From Proteobacteria bacterium ST_bin16 (GTDB taxonomy: Bacteria > Pseudomonadota > Gammaproteobacteria > Burkholderiales > Nitrosomonadaceae): a DNA stretch of 6,549 bases. How positions within the stretch are numbered: the stretch's first letter is position 1; each line of letters opens with the position of its first letter. The notes below the pieces were generated by a model. That model worked only from the letters and a program-made list of their open reading frames with translations, had not been told where the DNA came from and did no database searches. Position numbers and translations under genes: made by a program. Positions 1 to 6,549 of this stretch are shown here, in pieces. The DNA is taken from assembly GCA_002083595.1 (NCBI GenBank), contig MSXT01000045.1:1-6549 (forward strand). Reading direction: 5' to 3'.

Positions 1-2929
1 CGGCAAGATTCACGGCTCCCAGCGCAGCAATTTCCGCATTTAGTTTTTCGATCTCAGAATGCAGCCCGGTAACACTTTTTTTGGCAATTAAAGGTAATAA
101 CAATCCGGTATCAACATGAGCGTCTTGGATCAATTCATCAAATTGGCCCATGGCGATACTCGCCGCTTGTTCCTTGAGCCTGGCTTGATTCATGGCTTCG
201 CGCAGCGCATGCGATTTTTGCTCCGATGTCATCCGGGCTTCTTCGATGCGCCGTAAATGGTTGATGGTATCCTCAACGGCTTGCCGTGCTTGCAATGCGG
301 TTTGTTCAATCGATTTGCGCTGTGTGCGGGCGGCGTCTAAGCGGCCGGTGAGTGGAGCAACATTCAGCGCATCCATTTCGCTGAGCAAGTTAGCTTGGTT
401 TTGCGTTAAATGTTGCAGTTCTTCATCCAGCGACTGGATGCTCGACTCGATTTCCATGATTTTGTTCTGGCAAGTTTGCGCCTGAAACGCTGCTTCTTGC
501 ATCGCGCGGGTCGATTGCTGGATGTTTTGCCGCTGCCATGCAAGTTGCTGATTGGCCGTTTCCCAGGCGAGCTGTGCTTGTTGCGTTTGCTCCTTGAGCG
601 CGGCAATTTTTTGCTGATTTTCCTGCAAATTGATGGTTGCGGATTTTTGCAGCGCGTACTCGTGTTCCAAGGCTTGCCCGATTTCCATCAACTCAGCATT
701 GATCTGGTTATGACGGTGCGTTGCGCGTTCGCTGGCTTGTGACAATTTGACCGCATCCAGCTGTAATGCATGCCGCTGCTGCTGCAATTGCTTACTGTTT
801 TTATCAATCGTTTGAATGGCATTGTTCAGTTCGGCGGACTGCTGCTCGGTTTTGGCCAGCAGATCGCGTTGCATGCGCAGGGCGGGTTCGAGCTGATCGA
901 TTTCTTTTTGTATTTGAATGAGCTCTTGCTGTCTTGATAAAACCCCATGCAATTGCGAATCGGGTGCATAAAAAGTGATACTGGTGCGGGTCAGGATGTG
1001 CCCCTGGCGGGTAACGAGCAGATCGCCGGAGCCCAGAGAATTCCTGTTGCTGAGACCTTCTTGAATATCGCCGGCGATATATACATTTTTTAACCAATGG
1101 TCCAGTACAGATTGGATTTCAGGCTGATTGACCGTGATGCAGGAGAGTAATTTTTGACCTGTGTGGTTGTGAGTGTCATTGGACGATAAATCACCGGCGA
1201 TGGCGGATTTTTCATGCAGCGACCATTTCCCCTGCGGCACGCCGTCGATCCAATCGAGGATACTATCCAGCTGCTCAATCTCAATACTGTTAAGCCGTTC
1301 GCGCAGAATCGCTTCCAATGCGTTTTCCCACTCCGGCGCTATGCTGATTTTCTGCCATAAACGCGGCAGCGTATCCAGCTGCCGTTGATGAAGCCAAGCG
1401 ATTAAGCTTTGGTTATTTTCCAGTTTCTGCTGCAGATTTTGCAATGCCGTATAACGGGCCGATGCTTGCGACAATGTCTGCTGCAGTTCTTGAATTGTTC
1501 TGACAATATGCTGTTTAGATTGGGTTATTGCCGAAAATTGTGTTTCGATTTTCTGATGCTTCAGTTGTTCTTCTTTTAGTCTATTTTCAGTGTCATCGAT
1601 CTGATGCTGCAATTGCGTCAATTGGTTAGGATCAATGAGCACAAATTCGCTTTGCTCTTGCAATAGGCGGGTATGGCGCGCTTCAAGCTGCTGAATATTT
1701 TTTGCCGCATGAACGAGTTGATTGTCTTCCAGGCGGCTGGTTTGTTCGACGAGCAGTAAATCCTGCCGGAGCTGGTTTAATTTTTCCTGACAGGCATGAA
1801 AATTTGCCTCAATGGCCGGGAGTTTGCCGTTTTCTTCATGACATTTTTGAATGCTATCTTGTTGCGCTGATTCAATTTTTATTTTTTCCTGCTGCCAATG
1901 CGCCAGATTTTCCAGTTTGCTAGATTTCAACTGATTATTTTTTTGCAGTTGATTTTCAACTTGTTGCGTTTGTTGCAGCAGGCGATCATGCGTGCTGTTT
2001 AGATGATTGATTTCTTGCGTCAAACGTCCAATTTCGGCATCAGCCGTATACAATTGCCCCTGTGCCTGGAGCAATTGGTCGTTAACAGCATGTTCTTGGG
2101 CGCGTGCTGTTTCATAGTCTTTTTCCGCTTGCTGCTGACTTGCAAGTACAGTTTCCAATTCGGCTGCCAGCTTCTGAATGTCTTGTTCCGCACGCTGCTG
2201 CTGTTTTTGCGCCTCGGTTCTACGCAACAGCCATAGCAGGGATTGTGAGTGGTGCAGATTTTCCTGCAATTGTTTGTATTGTTGCGCGATTTTTGCTTGT
2301 ACTTCCAGATGCTGCAGCTGTGCACCTAATTCCTGGCAAATATCTTCCAAGCGGGTAAGATTTTTTCTCGATTCAGCAAGCCGGGTGGACGTTTCGTGCC
2401 TTCTTTCACGATACTGGGAAATTCCTGCGGCCTCTTCGAGGAAGTTTCTTAATTCCTGCGGCTTGGCTTCAATAATGCGGGAAATCATGCCCTGTTCGAT
2501 AATGGCATAACCCCGGCCTCCGACACCGGTTCCCAGAAAGAGATCGGCAATATCCCGGCGCCGCACGGGCAGATTATTGATGTAATAACTTGAATTGCCA
2601 TCGCGTTGAATGACACGTTTGATGGCGATCTCGGCGTAGCTGGACCATTGTCCGGTAATTTTATTGAGGTGGTTGTCAAAGACGATTTCCACACTGGCGC
2701 GGCCAACCGCTTTGCGGTTATCCGACCCAGAAAAAATGACATCCTGCATCGAATCGCCCCGCAAAGCGGACGCTTTCGATTCTCCCAGCACCCATCTTAC
2801 GGCGTCGATGATGTTCGACTTACCGCAACCATTAGGGCCGACGATACCAACCAGATCTTGCGAAACGGGAACTACAGTGGGATCGATGAATGATTTGAAG
2901 CCGGCGAGCTTGATATGAGCTAGGCGCAA
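1..2929 (-). CDS. smc: Chromosome segregation/condensation ATPase Smc, 3' part beyond window
   Basis: Smc is the cytoplasmic DNA-organising ATPase of the bacterial condensin (with ScpA and ScpB). It dimerises through its hinge and extrudes or holds DNA loops for chromosome segregation. The frame is open for 976 codons with no stop. The N-terminal head begins MRLAHIKLAGFKSF, as Smc proteins do. Walker A is GPNGCGKSN (residues 31-39), the Q-loop glutamine lies in IEQGMI (about Q146), and the conserved EEAAGI is at about 165-170. A first coiled coil follows to about 520. The hinge (about 525-660) has WENALEA near 534 and ends in YAPDSQLHGVLSRQ, as in beta/gammaproteobacterial Smc. A glutamine-rich second coil leads to LGAVNLA (970-976), which opens the C-terminal head. 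The signature motif and Walker B therefore lie off the left edge; about 200 residues are missing if length is typical. The start is TTG at 2929: an in-frame stop lies 24 bases upstream and no ATG or GTG intervenes. There is no clear Shine-Dalgarno. Confidence 0.97.
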   Translation of the reverse strand, partial: MRLAHIKLAGFKSFIDPTVVPVSQDLVGIVGPNGCGKSNIIDAVRWVLGESKASALRGDSMQDVIFSGSDNRKAVGRASVEIVFDNHLNKITGQWSSYAEIAIKRVIQRDGNSSYYINNLPVRRRDIADLFLGTGVGGRGYAIIEQGMISRIIEAKPQELRNFLEEAAGISQYRERRHETSTRLAESRKNLTRLEDICQELGAQLQHLEVQAKIAQQYKQLQENLHHSQSLLWLLRRTEAQKQQQRAEQDIQKLAAELETVLASQQQAEKDYETARAQEHAVNDQLLQAQGQLYTADAEIGRLTQEINHLNSTHDRLLQQTQQVENQLQKNNQLKSSKLENLAHWQQEKIKIESAQQDSIQKCHEENGKLPAIEANFHACQEKLNQLRQDLLLVEQTSRLEDNQLVHAAKNIQQLEARHTRLLQEQSEFVLIDPNQLTQLQHQIDDTENRLKEEQLKHQKIETQFSAITQSKQHIVRTIQELQQTLSQASARYTALQNLQQKLENNQSLIAWLHQRQLDTLPRLWQKISIAPEWENALEAILRERLNSIEIEQLDSILDWIDGVPQGKWSLHEKSAIAGDLSSNDTHNHTGQKLLSCITVNQPEIQSVLDHWLKNVYIAGDIQEGLSNRNSLGSGDLLVTRQGHILTRTSITFYAPDSQLHGVLSRQQELIQIQKEIDQLEPALRMQRDLLAKTEQQSAELNNAIQTIDKNSKQLQQQRHALQLDAVKLSQASERATHRHNQINAELMEIGQALEHEYALQKSATINLQENQQKIAALKEQTQQAQLAWETANQQLAWQRQNIQQSTRAMQEAAFQAQTCQNKIMEIESSIQSLDEELQHLTQNQANLLSEMDALNVAPLTGRLDAARTQRKSIEQTALQARQAVEDTINHLRRIEEARMTSEQKSHALREAMNQARLKEQAASIAMGQFDELIQDAHVDTGLLLPLIAKKSVTGLHSEIEKLNAEIAALGAVNLA

Positions 2930-2931
2930 TT

Positions 2932-2960
2932 TTTTGTTTATTGGGTAAGGCAGTTATAAT
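2932..2960 (+). promoter_or_regulatory. Candidate queF promoter in the smc/queF divergent spacer
   Basis: A perfect -10 hexamer TATAAT lies at 2955-2960, which would give a transcript start near 2967 and a leader of about 60 bases before queF. No good -35 is visible. The T-rich stretch at 2931-2939 (TTGTTT at 2934) is only a weak match at a short 15-base spacing. The same AT block reads TATTAT on the minus strand (2961-2956), so it could also serve as a -10 for smc, about 27 bases upstream of its start codon. This is a pattern match only. Confidence 0.35.
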
Positions 2961-3025
2961 AAATAAAGCGCATGACACATTTTATCACTGTAACCGAATT
3001 AATTTAACTACGAGCATGAAGAAGA

Positions 3026-3445
3026 ATGACCAGCAAACCTGAAAAAACACTTGAGACCTTCCCGAATCCGTTTACCAGCAGGGATTACCATATTCATATG
3101 GAGATTCCTGAATTCACCTGTTTGTGCCCGAAAACGGGACAACCCGATTTCGCCACTTTAATTTTGGATTATATTCCAGACAAAAAATGCGTCGAGCTTA
3201 AAAGCTTGAAACTCTATATCTGGTCGTACCGGAATGAAGGGGTGTTTCATGAAGCCGTAACGAATAAAATTCTCGACGATCTCGTCGCTGTTTTAAAGCC
3301 TCGCTATATCCGGCTAACTGCACGTTTCTATGTGCGCGGCGGTATTTTTACCAATGTTATCGTCGATCACCGGAAAAAAGGATGGCAACCAAAACCGGTA
3401 GTTTTACTGCAAGAATTCAATAGTCAGTCGAATATTCGCGAATGA
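3026..3445 (+). CDS. queF: NADPH-dependent 7-cyano-7-deazaguanine (preQ0) reductase, short type
   Basis: QueF reduces the nitrile of preQ0 to the aminomethyl group of preQ1, using two NADPH. This is a cytosolic step in making the tRNA wobble base queuosine. The 139-residue protein is the short, single-domain (YkvM-like) form, unlike the roughly 280-residue E. coli type. The active-site block is PEFTCLCPKTGQPDFA (residues 28-43). By comparison with B. subtilis QueF, the thioimide-forming cysteine is C34 and the proton-donating aspartate is D41. The QueF motif ELKSLKLY (57-64) and the FHEA segment with substrate-binding E76 (74-77) are intact, as is RGGIF (104-108). The start ATG follows a purine run (GAAGAAG) placed closer than usual. 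An out-of-frame ATG lies 10 bases upstream. No queC, queD or queE is adjacent, and no preQ1 riboswitch-like leader is evident. The gene is divergent from smc and ends 156 bases before the transglycosylase gene. Confidence 0.96.
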   Translation: MTSKPEKTLETFPNPFTSRDYHIHMEIPEFTCLCPKTGQPDFATLILDYIPDKKCVELKSLKLYIWSYRNEGVFHEAVTNKILDDLVAVLKPRYIRLTARFYVRGGIFTNVIVDHRKKGWQPKPVVLLQEFNSQSNIRE

Positions 3446-3506
3446 TTCTTAATAATTATCTTGAAGATAGTTGTATAATATTATGATTTTTAAATTTATT
3501 TGTTAA

Positions 3507-3545
3507 ATTTGCACTCTCTTTTTTTGTAAAAAATAGTTTGCAAAT
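3507..3545 (+). repeat. Nested imperfect inverted repeat (possible hairpin)
   Basis: ATTTGCA (3507-3513) can pair with TGCAAAT (3539-3545). Inside it, TTTTTT (3519-3524) can pair with AAAAAA (3528-3533) around a three-base loop. The two stems are separated by a symmetric 5+5-base internal loop (CTCTC opposite TAGTT). The structure is only modestly stable because it is nearly all A-T. It could be a weak terminator for queF, a protein-binding palindrome for the next gene, or chance in AT-rich DNA. Confidence 0.35.
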
Positions 3546-3595
3546 GCGAAAAATTTATATATCCTGTTAGTCGATATGGATATAGAAAATAATAT

Positions 3596-3601
3596 ATGTA
3601 A
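3596..3601 (+). other. Minimal start-stop (ATG TAA) abutting the mltD start codon
   Basis: The bases ATGTAAATG run from 3596 to 3604. An ATG followed directly by TAA lies in frame with, and immediately before, the mltD ATG. Ribosomes that initiated at the first ATG would terminate at once, next to the true start. No Shine-Dalgarno sequence is positioned for either ATG. It may be coincidental in AT-rich DNA. Confidence 0.3.
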
Positions 3602-4888
3602 ATGATTTTAAAAAGAAATAGCCTTGTTTTACTGATATCGTTAGTACTTGGATTTTGTTCATTTATAACACTGAATGCATTTGCGGACACATTAGTACAA
3701 GATAAGATTCAGTATCATGCAAATCTCTGGAGTCGTATACAAAACGGTTTTGCGTTGGCACCGCCGCCCGATAGTAAAGCAATTCGTAAAATAGGCGCCT
3801 CTTATACACAGAATCCAGAGTTATTTAACCGCATTATTGCCAATAGTGAGCGGTATCTCTTTTATATTGTGGAGGAGGTTGAGCGCCGTGGCATGCCGAT
3901 GGAAATCGCACTGATGCCGGTCATAGAAAGCGCTTACAATCCGCTGATAAAATCCAATAGTCAAACGGCGGGTTTGTGGCAATTTCAGCCCGAAACGGGG
4001 AAAATCCTAGGGTTAGCGCAAAATGTATGGCACGATGACCGTCGTGACGTTATAGCTTCTACCCGAGCTGCACTGGATTATTTGCAGTATCTCCATGCGA
4101 AATTTGATAACTGGAAACTGGCCATCGCGGCTTACAATTTGGGCGAAGGTGTAGTTAGCAAGGTATTATCCAGAAGTCTTCATAAGGGCAGGTCGAGCAA
4201 TTTTTATGATTTGAATCTGCCCAGCGATGCCAAGCATTATGTGTATAAGCTATTGGCGGTTAAAGATATCATAGTCAGTAGTAAGAAATATGGTATACAA
4301 ATCCGGCCGATAGAGAATCGACCGTATTTTGATGAAATCAAAATACATGAACACATCGACATCCCTCTCGTTACCCGCCTTGCCAATATTTCCGAAGCTG
4401 AATTCAATGCATTAAATCCTGCCTACAATCGTTATGTTATCAAGGTGATGGATGAACCTCGCACGTTGTTATTGCCTAAAAGGAATAAAGATATTTTTTT
4501 GAAGAATCTTGAGACATATCAAGATCCTAGAGTATCTTGGCAAATTTATCATGTGAAGAAAGGGGAAAGTATCAATGAAATCGCAGCGCGCCATCAGACT
4601 ACCGTGAAGCAATTGCAGGCAATTAACGGTATTGCGCGCAGCAAAAATCTTACCCTCGGACAAAAAATATTGGTACCACAGATTGTGTCAGAGAATTATA
4701 GCGATGCTGCCTCACTGAAGAAGAAACAGCTGCAGAATTATCAATCGAATGTTTATGTGGTGAAAAAAGGCGATACCTTATATGAAATCGCCAAGCGTTA
4801 CGGTACGACCGTCAATCAGATCAAGCTTTGGAATAACAGTGATGAGAACTTGTCCATTGGCCAGAAGCTCATGATTGTAAGAAGTTAG
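3602..4888 (+). CDS. mltD: Membrane-bound-type lytic murein transglycosylase D (GH23 + LysM)
   Basis: The product is an exported enzyme that cleaves the MurNAc-GlcNAc bond of peptidoglycan non-hydrolytically, leaving 1,6-anhydroMurNAc ends, in wall growth and turnover. Residues 1-28 form a signal peptide (KR, then a hydrophobic run, then AFA before D29). The GH23 domain spans about 80-230. The catalytic glutamate is E109 in PVIESAYNP, followed by SQTAGLWQF (120-128), DDRRD (145-149) and AAYNLGEGVV (176-185), all MltD-type motifs. A degenerate LysM-like stretch (about 250-293, ending LLLP) precedes two clear LysM repeats at about 316-359 (YHVKKGES...LGQKILVP) and 385-427 (YVVKKGDT...IGQKLMIV), which bind glycan. 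The length of 428 fits the family (E. coli MltD is about 450). No lipobox is seen: the only early cysteine, C19, sits in LGFC. The start is fixed by an in-frame TAA immediately upstream; no Shine-Dalgarno is visible. The gene converges with the M17 gene. Confidence 0.93.
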   Translation: MILKRNSLVLLISLVLGFCSFITLNAFADTLVQDKIQYHANLWSRIQNGFALAPPPDSKAIRKIGASYTQNPELFNRIIANSERYLFYIVEEVERRGMPMEIALMPVIESAYNPLIKSNSQTAGLWQFQPETGKILGLAQNVWHDDRRDVIASTRAALDYLQYLHAKFDNWKLAIAAYNLGEGVVSKVLSRSLHKGRSSNFYDLNLPSDAKHYVYKLLAVKDIIVSSKKYGIQIRPIENRPYFDEIKIHEHIDIPLVTRLANISEAEFNALNPAYNRYVIKVMDEPRTLLLPKRNKDIFLKNLETYQDPRVSWQIYHVKKGESINEIAARHQTTVKQLQAINGIARSKNLTLGQKILVPQIVSENYSDAASLKKKQLQNYQSNVYVVKKGDTLYEIAKRYGTTVNQIKLWNNSDENLSIGQKLMIVRS

Positions 4889-4927
4889 GCGCTATCCCTG
4901 ATTTATTTCTGATTGCAAATATCGATT
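4889..4927. other. Short convergent intergenic gap, no terminator seen
   Basis: The transglycosylase and M17 genes end tail to tail with 39 bases between their stop codons. I looked for a GC-rich stem with a flanking T-run or A-run that could terminate both transcripts and found none. Termination may be Rho-dependent or lie inside the opposing gene. Confidence 0.6.
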
Positions 4928-6385
4928 TCAAACACTTTTTAGCAGCTCGATCGCCCAACTGACCCCAAATCCGGTAATATCGCTATCCACCGCGCCCAAG
5001 CCGCCCTTATGGCTGCTAGCCGATAAATCCATATGTAACCAAGGTGTATCGCTGACAAAGCGCTGCAAAAAACAAGCGGCGAGAATATGATCGAATTCTC
5101 CGCCTAGTTCGCATTGCTTGATATCCGCAATGGCGCTTTCAAGACTTTCTTCGTAATCGGAATCCATCGGGAAAACACACACACGCTCACCGCTTTCTTT
5201 GCCCGCGGCAACGGCGACTTGTAACAACTCATCGCGATTGCTGAAAATTCCGCTGTAGCGGGTTCCTAGGGCAGTTATCATACTGCCGGTCAACGTAGCG
5301 AAATCGATGATCAAATCGGGTTTTAATTGGTTGGCTAATGTCAAAGTGTCCGCCAATACCATTCGTCCTTCGGCGTCGGTATGCACGATTTCAATGGATA
5401 GCCCGCTGAGTGCCGTGATGATGTCATTTTGTTTATACGCCCGAGGACTGATGTGGTTTTGCGCAATGGCTAGCCAGCAATCTATTTTAATTGGGATTTC
5501 AGCGCGCGTTGCGGCAAGCAGAATGCCCAACGCGACGGCCGATCCGTTCATATCCTCATGCATTCCTTGCATATGCCGGGCCGGTTTTAGATTATGGCCG
5601 CCGGTATCAAAGCAAATGCCTTTTCCGACAATCGCGATGGTCTTATTGTCCGGATTTTGTTTGCCTTGATATTGCAGATGAACGATGGCGGCGTCTTCGG
5701 TATCACTGCCTTGTGCTACCGCCACAAAAGCGCCGGCGCCGATTTCTTTCAATTTATTGAGATCGTATTCCTGATATTTCCAGCCCTCATTCTCAGCCAA
5801 TTTCTTAATTTGCTGGCGATAAGTGGTGGGTGTTAATTCATTGGCCGGTAATGCCGTCAAACCGCGCGCAAGCAAGTTCCCTTCTGCCCGGGCGCGTTGC
5901 AGCGTAAAGTTTCCAGCATCTTTGTAGCCATATAAAAAAATTTTCTCCAGTGGCTTTCTGACGGGTTTATTTTTGCGCACCGGGAGTACGGCGCCATTCA
6001 CCCAGCTGGTAAAAACAGCCAGTTCGGAAAAGATTTTTCTTTGTTGCGTTGTGCCATGCACGGTAATATGCAATTCAACAGGATTTTCCCCAAGCAGCAA
6101 TTTGACCGCTTTTCGCACGGTGGTTTGTTGCTCGAATACGGTTTGGTTCGTGTCGACCATTGCCCAAGCACATAGCTCGCCATCGGGAAGATTTGCGCTG
6201 ACTGGCGTTGCGATCAGATCCGTTAATTTGATCTCGCGGCGCAGAAGTAATTTATTCAGTGATTCTTCACCGGGAATATCATGTTTCTTAGGGAGCTTTT
6301 CTAACTTCGGGAGGATTACGAGAATATGCGATGCTTTAGTAGATGGATCGATCGATGATGTATTTTGGAAAAGGGATGCCAGCAT
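4928..6385 (-). CDS. M17-family metallo-aminopeptidase (leucyl aminopeptidase-like)
   Basis: M17 enzymes are cytosolic, usually hexameric, two-metal aminopeptidases that remove N-terminal residues from peptides. From the ATG at 6385 the protein has 485 residues: a variable N-terminal domain to about 160, then the catalytic domain. Expected metal ligands are present: K255 (in VGKGICFD), D260, D278 (HEDMNGSA), D337 and E339 (HTDAEGRM). The catalytic lysine K267 (NLKP) and arginine R341 are also present. The family signature is altered: NTDAEGRL is here HTDAEGRM, and FDSGGISLKP is FDTGGHNLKP. The C-terminus (ITGFGVSWAIELL) also differs from PepA. This suggests a divergent M17 subgroup, so the substrate is uncertain and I give no symbol. 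I chose the ATG at 6385 over the TTG at 6424 because AGGAAAG sits 6 bases before it and the TTG has no ribosome binding site. It converges with the transglycosylase gene across 39 bp with no clear terminator. Confidence 0.93.
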   Translation of the reverse strand: MLASLFQNTSSIDPSTKASHILVILPKLEKLPKKHDIPGEESLNKLLLRREIKLTDLIATPVSANLPDGELCAWAMVDTNQTVFEQQTTVRKAVKLLLGENPVELHITVHGTTQQRKIFSELAVFTSWVNGAVLPVRKNKPVRKPLEKIFLYGYKDAGNFTLQRARAEGNLLARGLTALPANELTPTTYRQQIKKLAENEGWKYQEYDLNKLKEIGAGAFVAVAQGSDTEDAAIVHLQYQGKQNPDNKTIAIVGKGICFDTGGHNLKPARHMQGMHEDMNGSAVALGILLAATRAEIPIKIDCWLAIAQNHISPRAYKQNDIITALSGLSIEIVHTDAEGRMVLADTLTLANQLKPDLIIDFATLTGSMITALGTRYSGIFSNRDELLQVAVAAGKESGERVCVFPMDSDYEESLESAIADIKQCELGGEFDHILAACFLQRFVSDTPWLHMDLSASSHKGGLGAVDSDITGFGVSWAIELLKSV

Positions 6386-6391
6386 TGAAAG

Positions 6392-6398
6392 CTTTCCT
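6392..6398 (-). promoter_or_regulatory. Ribosome binding site deciding the M17 peptidase start
   Basis: On the minus strand AGGAAAG is followed by six bases and then ATG (6385-6383). The match to the Shine-Dalgarno consensus and its spacing are good. The alternative upstream TTG at 6424 in the same frame has no purine-rich motif ahead of it, so this site argues for the shorter protein. Confidence 0.75.
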
Positions 6399-6471
6399 GT
6401 TGTATAGTTTTTTTTGAATGACAAAATTGTGCGTCATTGCATTAAGAATGATAGCTGTAATTAATATTGAT

Positions 6472-6477
6472 ATTATA
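6472..6477 (-). promoter_or_regulatory. Candidate -10 element for the M17 peptidase gene
   Basis: TATAAT reads on the minus strand within a longer TATATAATAT string, 87 bases upstream of the chosen ATG. It matches the sigma-70 -10 consensus exactly. The -35 region at 16-18 base spacing (around 6494-6501) has no TTGACA-like hexamer, so this is a weak call in AT-rich DNA. Confidence 0.3.
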
Positions 6478-6549
6478 TACGTCTTATACCCATTGTGGCT
6501 GGGATAGACTTACAACGCATGGATTTATTCTGATTCTACCGGGGAGTTT

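Larger units (their letters stand above)
3446..3601. other. AT-rich intergenic spacer between queF and the transglycosylase gene
   Basis: This spacer is far more AT-rich than the genes around it and encodes no recognisable protein. It contains a weak 7-bp inverted repeat, AAATTTA/TAAATTT (3492-3498 and 3504-3510), a second nested inverted repeat at 3507-3545, and several TATA-like strings (3556-3561, 3594-3598). No GC-rich stem followed by a T-run, the usual intrinsic terminator, is present after queF. No -35/-10 pair stands out convincingly for the downstream gene, although a promoter here is likely. Confidence 0.6.
6386..6549. other. Non-coding upstream region of the M17 gene
   Basis: No coding region is supported here apart from the possible 39-base extension of the M17 frame. 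On the minus strand a TATAAT hexamer (6477-6472) could be the -10 of the M17 gene, giving a leader of about 80 bases, but no good -35 lies 16-18 bases upstream of it. On the plus strand GGGGAG (6541-6546) at the very end resembles a Shine-Dalgarno and may belong to a divergent gene starting just past the window. In many proteobacteria lptF is divergent from the pepA gene. That neighbour is a guess from known gene order and is not visible here. Confidence 0.5.

Noticed and set aside
192..742. Plus-strand open frames opposite smc (about 97 and 110 codons)
   Set aside because: They are antisense to a continuous, well-conserved smc frame. Their proteins are Cys/Ser- or Leu-rich with no recognisable motif, as expected from the complement of coiled-coil codons.
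1..2929. Possible frameshift or stop in smc, since no complete open frame spans it
   Set aside because: Reading the minus-strand frame triplet by triplet showed no stop, and the N-terminal, hinge and LGAVNLA motifs are all in one frame. It simply lacks a stop inside the window.
2961..3025. preQ1 riboswitch upstream of queF
   Set aside because: The leader is short, and I could not find a pseudoknot-forming stem with an A-rich tail overlapping the ribosome binding site.
4898..4914. Short direct repeat of CTGATT between the convergent genes
   Set aside because: Six bases repeated once is expected by chance, and no stem or attachment-site structure accompanies it.
6346..6357. GATCGATCGATG palindromic string
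   Set aside because: It lies inside the M17 coding frame (Ser-Ser-Ile-Asp codons) and is isolated, so chance is the simplest explanation.
5973..6407. 144-codon plus-strand open frame opposite the M17 gene
   Set aside because: It lies wholly antisense to the conserved peptidase frame, has no recognisable domain, and its composition fits a shadow frame.
1..6549. Mobile element, defence island or novel multi-gene system
   Set aside because: All coding capacity is accounted for by four recognisable housekeeping genes, with no transposase, integrase, toxin, repeat array or RNA gene seen.

Overview
The window looks like ordinary chromosome from a betaproteobacterium. The family-specific features of Smc (beta/gamma-type hinge), the short QueF, the MltD-like transglycosylase and the divergent M17 peptidase suggest a Nitrosomonas-like ammonia oxidiser. 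That genus guess is recall-based inference and was not tested by any search. All four genes are housekeeping genes. I see no transposase, integrase, phage gene, CRISPR array, tRNA or rRNA, and no convincing undescribed system.

Layout. Positions 1-2929 (minus strand) hold the first 976 codons of smc, the chromosome-condensation ATPase. I read this frame codon by codon and found no stop. The gene runs off the left edge just where the C-terminal head begins. It starts at a TTG codon and is divergent from queF (3026-3445, plus), which encodes the short-form preQ0 reductase of queuosine synthesis. A very AT-rich spacer of 156 bp follows, containing a nested inverted repeat and a minimal ATG-TAA start-stop directly before the next gene. 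That gene (3602-4888, plus) encodes an exported MltD-type lytic transglycosylase with two clear LysM repeats and one degenerate LysM-like segment. It converges, across 39 bp, on a minus-strand M17 (leucyl aminopeptidase family) gene. The best start of the M17 gene is the ATG at 6385, behind a good Shine-Dalgarno sequence, not the TTG 39 bases further upstream. Positions 6386-6549 are non-coding: they hold the upstream region of the M17 gene and possibly the leader of a divergent gene that begins outside the window.

The genes do not form a pathway. They cover chromosome organisation, tRNA modification, cell-wall turnover and peptide breakdown. The strand order (minus, plus, plus, minus) means at most queF and the transglycosylase gene could share a transcript, and the 156 bp between them makes even that doubtful. 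The points most worth a second look are start-codon choice, the spacer before the transglycosylase gene, the missing lipobox in that protein, and the altered M17 signature.
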